This document shows, piece by piece, positions 23,772 to 29,798 of a stretch of DNA of 32,502 nt. The stretch comes from Methanothrix harundinacea (GTDB lineage Archaea; Halobacteriota; Methanosarcinia; Methanotrichales; Methanotrichaceae): positions 1 through 32,502 of the forward strand of contig LGFT01000018.1 of NCBI GenBank assembly GCA_001509375.1. The letters are read 5' to 3'. Below the pieces are notes generated by a model that did no database searches, was not told the origin of the DNA, and was given only the letters and a program-made list of their open reading frames with translations. The position numbers and the translations under genes were made by a program. Within the stretch, counting starts at the first letter, position 1. The number at the start of each line of letters is the position of its first letter.

Positions 23772-24365
23772 TTGAAATATCTGTCAAAATTGGGCTGTGC
23801 TCTGGCCTGCGCAGTTCTACTGATGGGAGCGACCTTTGCCATGAGCTGGTCCTCAGAGAAGATGCTGATGGGCGACTCGTACATAGACAAAGGTGCCGAG
23901 GAAGAGAATTTCGGGACAGATGAGATCCTCTGGGTCTCCTCAGAAGAAGGCGAGCCTGTTATGGAATCCTGGCTTTACTTCGATACCTTCCTCATGCAAG
24001 ATGTCCTGGGCGTAGAATCCTCGGATGAGATCGATTCTGCAACTCTGAAGATATACGCCAAGGAGGTCGAGACCCCAGGAGAGGTGGAGATCCACTTCTA
24101 CAACGAGGGTTTCTTCGAGGATACAATCGTATGGGAGGGTAAGCCCGATTATGATGAGGAGGCCGACGACATCATCGAGATCGATGAAGAGGGCTGGTAC
24201 GAGTTCGACGCCACAGAGACGGTGAAGAAGGCGATCGAAGAGTGCCCCGACTGCCCCTTCTCCGTGGTCCTGGTGGCGGCAGGGGACACTTCTATCGGAT
24301 TTGCCTCTAAGGAGGACGCCGACGGGAACGTGCCACAATTTACGATCACCACCATCGAAGAATAA
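23772..24365 (+). CDS. Secreted DNRLRE-domain protein (disaggregatase-related)
   Basis: The protein has about 197 residues. Residues 1-23 form a signal peptide ending TFA. The rest fits a single DNRLRE module: DSYIDKGAEEENFGTDE, ESWLYFDTFL, SATLKIYAKE, EIHFYNEGFFEDTIVWEGKP, EGWYEFDATETVKKAI and a final IGFASKED. This module is common in methanogen cell-surface proteins next to the disaggregatase domain. I chose TTG at 23772 because GAGGTG (23760-23765) sits 6 nt upstream and it gives a standard signal peptide. ATG at 23754 would place that site inside the gene and add six residues. Mature protein is strongly acidic. Confidence 0.82.
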   Translation: MKYLSKLGCALACAVLLMGATFAMSWSSEKMLMGDSYIDKGAEEENFGTDEILWVSSEEGEPVMESWLYFDTFLMQDVLGVESSDEIDSATLKIYAKEVETPGEVEIHFYNEGFFEDTIVWEGKPDYDEEADDIIEIDEEGWYEFDATETVKKAIEECPDCPFSVVLVAAGDTSIGFASKEDADGNVPQFTITTIEE

Positions 24366-24388
24366 GTCGTCTTGGAATCGAGATAGTC

Positions 24389-24417
24389 GGAGCGGCCGGG
24401 GTATATCCCGCTGCTCC
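24389..24417 (+). terminator. Hairpin terminator after the DNRLRE gene
   Basis: GGAGCGGC at 24389-24396 pairs with GCTGCTCC at 24410-24417 (one G-T pair) and three more G-C pairs form inside the stem. It lies 24 bp after the stop codon and is followed by AAATTACCTTTTTAT. Confidence 0.55.
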
Positions 24418-24424
24418 AAATTAC

Positions 24425-24433
24425 CTTTTTATA
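24425..24433 (+). promoter_or_regulatory. TATA-like box of the thioredoxin-CcdA gene
   Basis: CTTTTTATATG is centred about 29 nt before the ATG at 24459, with no ribosome binding site between, as expected for a leaderless transcript. Confidence 0.5.
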
Positions 24434-24458
24434 TGCCCTTGTACCTGTTCCGTCTCTG

Positions 24459-25619
24459 ATGCTTCGAACCCCTTCCTGTCTCAGAGTGTTGATCGGTTCC
24501 AAAATCCAGCCGTTTCTCCTGGCGGTTCTGGCCCTGGTCATGTTTCTCTCACCCGGCTGGGCCGAAGACGATGTGATCCTTATAAAATCTCCGGGATGCA
24601 CCAAGTGCGCCGCCGCGGAAAAGACGCTAGAGGGGGTTCTGGCCGAATATCCTGGTGTCGAGCTGACAGTATACGATGTCTACACCGATGAGGGTCGAGC
24701 TGCCATCAGAGAACGTCGGCTGAAGGGCGGGGTTCCGGCGATGGCGGTGGGGAACCTCTCGATCGCATACAGGGACTATGACGGAGACCAACGCCTTCTG
24801 GAGAAGATGGTCCGCGGAGCCCTCGAATCCGATTCGTCCAGGATCGAGGGCCCCCAGATGTCGACCGCCAACGGCCCGCCCGAGGAGGGGCCAGAGCCAC
24901 CGTCGGAGGCAGCTATTGATGGGGGCGAAGAGGAGATCGATGTATCCTCCCTCTCCATGATGACGGTATTTCTGGCGGGCTTCCTCGCCGGGTTCAACCC
25001 CTGCCTATTGGGGATATTGGCGTTTCTCGCCACCGCCGTCATCTCCAGCACCGGTCGCCGTCGGGACCTGGTCCTGATGGTGGCGTTCTTCTCTTTGGGG
25101 ATATTCGTTATGTACTATCTATTCGGCGTCGGAATGCTCAAGACCCTCCACGCCGAGACGGTGGCATCGAGGTTTCGGATAGCTCTCACCATCCTTCTCG
25201 TGGCTCTGGGGCTCGTTCACGTCGAGGACGCAAGACGTCTTTCGGCCGGAGGCCATTCCCTCTTCAAGGCGAGCTGGTCGCAGAAATACATTGAGGGGGC
25301 CCTCTTGAAGGGAAAGTTCAGCTCTTACTTCCTCCTGGGGGCCCTCTTTTCCCTGGTGAAAGCCCCTTGCGTCGGCGCAGTCTACATCGCCATCCTCGGC
25401 CTCATCTCCGAGGAGGGGTACTCCTCGGGGGCGGCCTACCTCCTCTTCTACAACCTGGGGATCGTATCGCCGATCCTCATCCTCGGCGGCGTCATCGCCC
25501 TGGGCATGAGCCCCGAGAGGGTTGATGACTTTCGGAAAGACCACAGGGCCGGGATCAGGCTGGCGACGGGGTTGACTCTCCTCGCCCTCGCGCCCCTGAT
25601 TTACTGGCAGGTGATCTGA
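24459..25619 (+). CDS. Thioredoxin-like domain fused to a CcdA/DsbD-type membrane thiol transporter
   Basis: The protein has 386 residues. A signal or anchor segment (17-35) is followed by a small glutaredoxin/thioredoxin-like domain (about 38-118) with the redox pair SPGCTKC (Cys47, Cys50) and the cis-proline GGVPAM. A Pro/Glu linker (125-165) leads to six membrane helices with the CcdA signatures GFNPCLLGI and KAPCVGAVY, each holding the conserved Pro-Cys. CcdA/DsbD proteins carry reducing equivalents from cytoplasmic thioredoxin across the membrane; here the external receiver domain is on the same chain. Likely targets are extracytoplasmic disulfides. It has its own TATA box and terminates before Fae-Hps. 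Confidence 0.88.
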   Translation: MLRTPSCLRVLIGSKIQPFLLAVLALVMFLSPGWAEDDVILIKSPGCTKCAAAEKTLEGVLAEYPGVELTVYDVYTDEGRAAIRERRLKGGVPAMAVGNLSIAYRDYDGDQRLLEKMVRGALESDSSRIEGPQMSTANGPPEEGPEPPSEAAIDGGEEEIDVSSLSMMTVFLAGFLAGFNPCLLGILAFLATAVISSTGRRRDLVLMVAFFSLGIFVMYYLFGVGMLKTLHAETVASRFRIALTILLVALGLVHVEDARRLSAGGHSLFKASWSQKYIEGALLKGKFSSYFLLGALFSLVKAPCVGAVYIAILGLISEEGYSSGAAYLLFYNLGIVSPILILGGVIALGMSPERVDDFRKDHRAGIRLATGLTLLALAPLIYWQVI

Positions 25620-25722
25620 GGCAAAGGGCGGTCTCCTCCTTTCCCTCGCCCGGCGGTGACGATTCGGAGCTGTGCAAAAGGATTAATACCGGCGAGATGT
25701 TTTTCGCTTTCGAGGTGAACGC

Positions 25723-26913
25723 TTGTTTTTGATAGGAGAGGCGCTGATTGGGGACGAGCCCGAACTCGCTCATATCGATCTATTAATCGGTGACAAAGAT
25801 GGCCCTGTGGGGATGGCCTTCGCAAACGGCCTTGCCCAGCTCTCAGCGGGCCACACCCCGCTTCTTTCCGTAATAAGGCCCAACCTGCCGCCGAAGCCCG
25901 CCACCCTGATAGTGCCGAAGGTCACAGTTAAGAACATGGATCAGGCCGCCACGATATTTGGTCCTGCCCAGACCGCCGTCGCCAAGGCGGTGGCGGACTC
26001 CGTCGCCGAGGGGATCATCCCTCGGGCCGATGTCGAGAACCTGGTCTTGATCGTCAGCGTCTTCATCCACCCCCAGGCGCGGGACTATGACGCCATATAC
26101 CGGTACAACTACGGCGCCACGAAGCTCGCGATCAAGAGGGCGATGGAGGGCTTTCCGGACATCGGTACCGTCCTCTACGAGAAGGACAGGTCCACCCACC
26201 CGGTCATGGGCTTTCGGGTGATCAGGCTCTGGGACCCGCCCTACCTCCAGGTTGCACTGGACCTGGTGGACCTCTCCGTCGTCCGGAAGGTCCTATCGCA
26301 GCTTCCGGATAGCGACCACCTCCTCATCGAGGTGGGAACGCCCTTGGTCAAGAAGTTCGGAGCGCAGGTGGTGAAGGAGATAAGGAACGTGCGGCCCAGT
26401 TCCTTTGTGGTCCTCGACCTCAAGACCCTCGACACCGGAAACCTGGAGGTGAGGCTCGCTGCAGACTCCACCGCCGACGCCGTCGTTATATCGGGGCTCG
26501 CCCCGAAGAAGACCCTGGAGCTGGCGATCAGGGAGGCGAGAAAGACCGGCATCTACTCGGTGATCGACATGCTAAATGTCCCCGACGCCCTGGCCGTCCT
26601 CAGGTCCCTGTCGGCCCTCCCAGACGTGGTGGAGATGCACAGGGCGATCGATCAGGAGGCTGAGAAGCACAACTGGGAGGTCATAGGAGAGATCAAGGAG
26701 CTGGCTGCGGGCTCCGACCGGAAGATCCTCGTGGCCGTCGCCGGTGGGATCCGGGTCGATACCGTCGCCTCGGCCCTCAAGTCCGGGGCTGACATCGTCG
26801 TCACCGGCCGGGCGATCACCGGATCCAAGGACGTCAAGGACGCCGCCGAGCAGTTCCTGGCGGAGCTGAAGCAGACGGAGATAGATCAGTACAGGGTGAT
26901 GACAGACTTCTGA
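25723..26913 (+). CDS. fae-hps: Bifunctional formaldehyde-activating enzyme / 3-hexulose-6-phosphate synthase
   Basis: The protein has 396 residues. The Fae part (1 to about 165) starts [22 protein letters not shown] with the catalytic His17, and contains [23 protein letters not shown] and [16 protein letters not shown]. Fae condenses formaldehyde with tetrahydromethanopterin. The Hps part (about 180-396) contains [31 protein letters not shown] and [11 protein letters not shown], an orotidine-decarboxylase-type barrel interconverting formaldehyde plus ribulose-5-phosphate with hexulose-6-phosphate. In archaea lacking an oxidative pentose pathway the fusion supplies ribulose-5-phosphate and traps the formaldehyde. 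The start is TTG 25723 with GAGGTG 5 nt upstream; the His17 spacing supports it. The next gene begins 1 nt after the stop. Confidence 0.95.
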   Translation: MFLIGEALIGDEPELAHIDLLIGDKDGPVGMAFANGLAQLSAGHTPLLSVIRPNLPPKPATLIVPKVTVKNMDQAATIFGPAQTAVAKAVADSVAEGIIPRADVENLVLIVSVFIHPQARDYDAIYRYNYGATKLAIKRAMEGFPDIGTVLYEKDRSTHPVMGFRVIRLWDPPYLQVALDLVDLSVVRKVLSQLPDSDHLLIEVGTPLVKKFGAQVVKEIRNVRPSSFVVLDLKTLDTGNLEVRLAADSTADAVVISGLAPKKTLELAIREARKTGIYSVIDMLNVPDALAVLRSLSALPDVVEMHRAIDQEAEKHNWEVIGEIKELAAGSDRKILVAVAGGIRVDTVASALKSGADIVVTGRAITGSKDVKDAAEQFLAELKQTEIDQYRVMTDF

Positions 26914-26914
26914 G

Positions 26915-28276
26915 ATGCGCCTTCTCTTCGCCCTCCTTGTCCTCCTCGTTTTGGCGGGATCGGGCCGTCCCACCACCGAGGTCCTGGTGGGCGATGGCAG
27001 CGATCCTGCTGGCGCCGTCCTCCTCGTCGTCGATGGGATGGGTGCGAACTACGTCTACCCGGAGCTGGAAGCCCGGGCAATCGACGGGAGCCCCCTCGGC
27101 TCCGCCCTTCTCTTCAACCTGACGGGGGAGGGCGCCCGAGTTCTTAACGTGACGGTTCCCGTCCCGGAGACGGGCCCTAGCCACTCGGTTTTAGTTTCGG
27201 GCTGCTCGTGGGTCGACCCCACAATTCTGGGTACCCCCGAAGCGACGATCTTCGATCTCGCCAGGGAGACGGGCCTCGTTTGCCTCGCCGTCCTCCAGCG
27301 GGGAGACGCCATCAGCATGGTCCTAGAGCAGGATGCCCTCCTGTTCTTCGACGACAACTCCCTCTGGGGTGCCGAGCCACTTCTCGGTTGCAGGGCCGAC
27401 ATTCCTGTCGACCTCGTAGAACTCCTCCAGGCGTGGAGAGACCGCTTCCCCCAGTACAACCGGGAGAGGGGCGTTCCCGGATACGTCGGATACAACGCTT
27501 GGGGGCTGGATGTAGCTGCCGCCGTCGTCTCGGCGATGGGATCGAAATCGTGCCCCTTCCTCCTGCTGGTGAACGTCGGGGCCGTCGACAGCGCCGGCCA
27601 CAATTTGGGACCCAAAGGGTACGTCGAGACCATCTCGGGCCTCGACGCGCCCCTGGGACGACTCATCGAGGCGTGTGAATCCAACAATGTCGTTATTCTG
27701 ATCACCGCCGACCACGGCATGTCTTTTCCCGCGGGCCAGGGTAAGGGGGGCCACTCCTCCGCCAAGTACTCGTCCCGAACGGAGTCGGTGATGGTCCCGG
27801 CGGTCTTTATGGGGCCCGGGGTCGACGACCTGATCCTCGCGGGGAACTGGTCGGAGATGGACCTCGCCCCCACCATCCTGTACCTCCTGGGCCTGGAAAC
27901 GGACCTGCCTCTATCCGAGGGTCAAATAATTCCTGTCTCAAAGTGCTTTAATCTCGAAGTCGATGCCGGGAAGGTGACTGACGTCGAGGTTCGAAGAGAT
28001 GGTGACGTTGTGGCCCGAGCCACCGGCGATTCTCATTACATCTTCAGGAATTTGGAACGGGGCTCCTACTCGGTGGAGTCGGGCGGGAGGGGGGCGCTGG
28101 TATTCCTTAATGGTGATCAGTCGGTCGATTTCGCCAGGGGATCTGGAGGAAGCCCAGAGGGGGTCTTGCCCTTGATCTCCGATCGAATGAGCCGCAGATT
28201 CATCGCCGCGATCTTGATCCTGGCGATAAACGTCGCTGGAGCGGTCCTGATATTTAGGGTCGTCAGAAGAAACTGA
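26915..28276 (+). CDS. Membrane-anchored alkaline-phosphatase-superfamily hydrolase
   Basis: The protein has 453 residues. A signal peptide (1 to about 16) is followed by the metal-hydrolase fold: LLVVDGMG (metal ligand Asp40), TGPSHSVLVSG (nucleophile Ser/Thr region), NVGAVDSAGHNLG (Asp and His ligands), ITADHGMSF (Asp-His pair) and GHSSAKYS. This arrangement is shared by phosphopentomutase, cofactor-independent phosphoglycerate mutase and nucleotide or lipid-linked phosphatases. A small beta domain (about 345-420) and a single C-terminal membrane helix ending RVVRRN hold it outside the membrane. It is nearly fused to fae-hps (1 nt between the stop and the ATG) and so is co-translated. Substrate unknown. 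Confidence 0.85.
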   Translation: MRLLFALLVLLVLAGSGRPTTEVLVGDGSDPAGAVLLVVDGMGANYVYPELEARAIDGSPLGSALLFNLTGEGARVLNVTVPVPETGPSHSVLVSGCSWVDPTILGTPEATIFDLARETGLVCLAVLQRGDAISMVLEQDALLFFDDNSLWGAEPLLGCRADIPVDLVELLQAWRDRFPQYNRERGVPGYVGYNAWGLDVAAAVVSAMGSKSCPFLLLVNVGAVDSAGHNLGPKGYVETISGLDAPLGRLIEACESNNVVILITADHGMSFPAGQGKGGHSSAKYSSRTESVMVPAVFMGPGVDDLILAGNWSEMDLAPTILYLLGLETDLPLSEGQIIPVSKCFNLEVDAGKVTDVEVRRDGDVVARATGDSHYIFRNLERGSYSVESGGRGALVFLNGDQSVDFARGSGGSPEGVLPLISDRMSRRFIAAILILAINVAGAVLIFRVVRRN

Positions 28277-28337
28277 TTATATTGCATAGATATAATAAAT
28301 TATATTTTTGAATAAAATCTTTACTTTTCCGGCCAAC

Positions 28338-28345
28338 TTTAAATA
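28338..28345 (+). promoter_or_regulatory. TATA box of thiC with adjacent palindrome
   Basis: TTTAAATA is preceded by CCGGCCAAC and lies about 37 nt before the ATG at 28379. TTCGT-G-ACGAA (28352-28362) lies between the box and the expected transcription start and could be an operator. The leader is too short for a TPP riboswitch. Confidence 0.55.
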
Positions 28346-28378
28346 TCACTTTTCGTGACGAATTAGATGTGATGATTC

Positions 28379-29662
28379 ATGGGACTTATCGATGATGCCA
28401 GAGCAGGAAAGATAACAACTGAAATGGAGATCGTTGCGAAAGAGGAGGGCAAAACCCCCGATTTCATCAGAAGGGGGATCGCTAGCGGGACGATAGTGAT
28501 CCCGGTCTGCCCCTATCGAGACGTTCATTTCTGTGGGATAGGAAAGGGGCTCAAAACGAAGGTGAACGCCACCGTCGGCACCAGCAGCGACATCGTGGAC
28601 CTGGAGATGGAGATTAAAAAGACGAAGGCTGCTGAGAAGGCGGGGGCCGACACCCTGATGGAGCTATCCACCGGCGGCGACTTCTTCGAGATCAGAAAAA
28701 AAGTGATCGAGAATACAAGCCTCTCCGTCGGCTCGGTTCCGCTCTACCAGGCCTTCATCGAGGCGATTAGGAAATATGGCGCCGGCGTCGATATGACCGA
28801 GGACGACCTCTTCCGGATCACAGAAGAGCAGGCGAAGCTCGGGACGAATTTCATGGCGATCCACACCGGGATCAACAGGATCTGTATTGAGAGGATCAAG
28901 CGTCAGGGCGGCCGATACGGCGGCCTCTGCAGTCGGGGCGGTGCCTTCATGGTTGCTTGGATGCTCCACAATGATAAGGAGAATCCCCTCTACAGCGAGT
29001 TCGACTACCTCCTGGAGATCCTTAAAGAGCACGAGGTCACCCTCAGCACGGGAAACGGCTTTCGAGCCGGCGCAGTCCACGACGCCACCGACCGCGCCCA
29101 GATCCAGGAGCTTATCATAAACAGCGAGCTGGCGGACAGGGCCACAGACTTTGGGGTCCAGACGATCGTGGAGGGGCCGGGTCACATCCCCATAGACGAG
29201 ATCGAGGCGAACGTCCTGGTTATGAAGCGCCTCTCGGGCGGGAAGCCCTTCTACATGCTGGGCCCTCTGGTCACCGACATCGCTCCAGGGTACGATCACA
29301 TGGTGGCGGCGATCGGAGCCAGCCTGTCGAGCGCATATGGTGCTGACTTCATCTGCTATGTCACCCCTGCAGAGCACCTCGCCCTTCCCAACGTCGAGGA
29401 CGTGAGGGAAGGTGTGATGGCCGCAAGGATCGCAGCCCACATCGGCGACATGATCAAGAACGGTTCTCGCGACCGGGACCTGGCCATGGGCAGAGCCCGG
29501 CGTGACATGCTCTGGCGCGATCAGTTCGACCTCGCGATCGATCCGGATACCGCGATGCAGATAAGGGCCGAAAGGGCGCCGATCGACAGCAAGGTATGCA
29601 CCATGTGCGGCGACTTCTGCGCCCATAAAATCGTGGCGGAGAATATAGATCTCCGCAAGTGA
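28379..29662 (+). CDS. thiC: Phosphomethylpyrimidine synthase ThiC
   Basis: The 427-residue radical-SAM-like enzyme converts aminoimidazole ribotide to the HMP phosphate of thiamine. It is the short form without the N-terminal extension of bacterial proteins. Recognisable pieces are IPVCPYRDVHFCGIGKGLKTKVNATVG-type N-terminus (CGIGKGLKTKVN), DTLMELSTGGD, GVDMTEDD, MAIHTGIN, SRGGAFM, VEGPGHIPIDEIEANV, FYMLGPLVTDIAPGYDHMVAAIGA and YVTPAEHLALPN. The C-terminal Fe-S site reads CTMCGDFCAHK, a CxxCxxxC spacing. The gene has its own promoter and stands alone between a plus-strand unit and a convergent surface-protein gene. Some methanogens carry two ThiC paralogues; which one this is cannot be told here. 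Confidence 0.95.
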   Translation: MGLIDDARAGKITTEMEIVAKEEGKTPDFIRRGIASGTIVIPVCPYRDVHFCGIGKGLKTKVNATVGTSSDIVDLEMEIKKTKAAEKAGADTLMELSTGGDFFEIRKKVIENTSLSVGSVPLYQAFIEAIRKYGAGVDMTEDDLFRITEEQAKLGTNFMAIHTGINRICIERIKRQGGRYGGLCSRGGAFMVAWMLHNDKENPLYSEFDYLLEILKEHEVTLSTGNGFRAGAVHDATDRAQIQELIINSELADRATDFGVQTIVEGPGHIPIDEIEANVLVMKRLSGGKPFYMLGPLVTDIAPGYDHMVAAIGASLSSAYGADFICYVTPAEHLALPNVEDVREGVMAARIAAHIGDMIKNGSRDRDLAMGRARRDMLWRDQFDLAIDPDTAMQIRAERAPIDSKVCTMCGDFCAHKIVAENIDLRK

Positions 29663-29769
29663 AGATCACTTTCCGGTGAGAAGCGAGGGAGATAGAGTAG
29701 GCCAACGGCTCGTCTCAAGGCGGCCTCACGCAAAGATCCGGCGTGTGACGGAAAATGGAGGGAGAGGAA

Positions 29770-29798
29770 TGCCTTCCGCCCGTTCAGGGCGCAAGGCA
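29770..29798. terminator. Hairpin between thiC and the convergent surface-protein gene
   Basis: TGCCTT-cc-GCCC (29770-29781) pairs with GGGC-gc-AAGGCA (29787-29798) around a 5-nt loop, apart from a 2-nt internal bulge on each side. The stop codon of the minus-strand gene (29784-29786) lies in the loop. Its position between convergent genes suggests a shared end signal, though no long T-run follows. Confidence 0.45.

Noticed and set aside
27055-27876. Antisense open frame of 273 codons over the phosphatase-superfamily gene
   Set aside because: Low-complexity Ser/Arg/Pro composition and no recognisable motif; the plus-strand gene has all metal ligands.
28277-28378. TPP riboswitch before thiC
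   Set aside because: The 102-bp gap has no CTGAGA-type core, and the TATA box leaves only about a 10-nt leader.
28664-29626. Long antisense open frame (320 codons) over thiC
   Set aside because: ThiC is unmistakable on the plus strand; the antisense frame is a codon-bias shadow.
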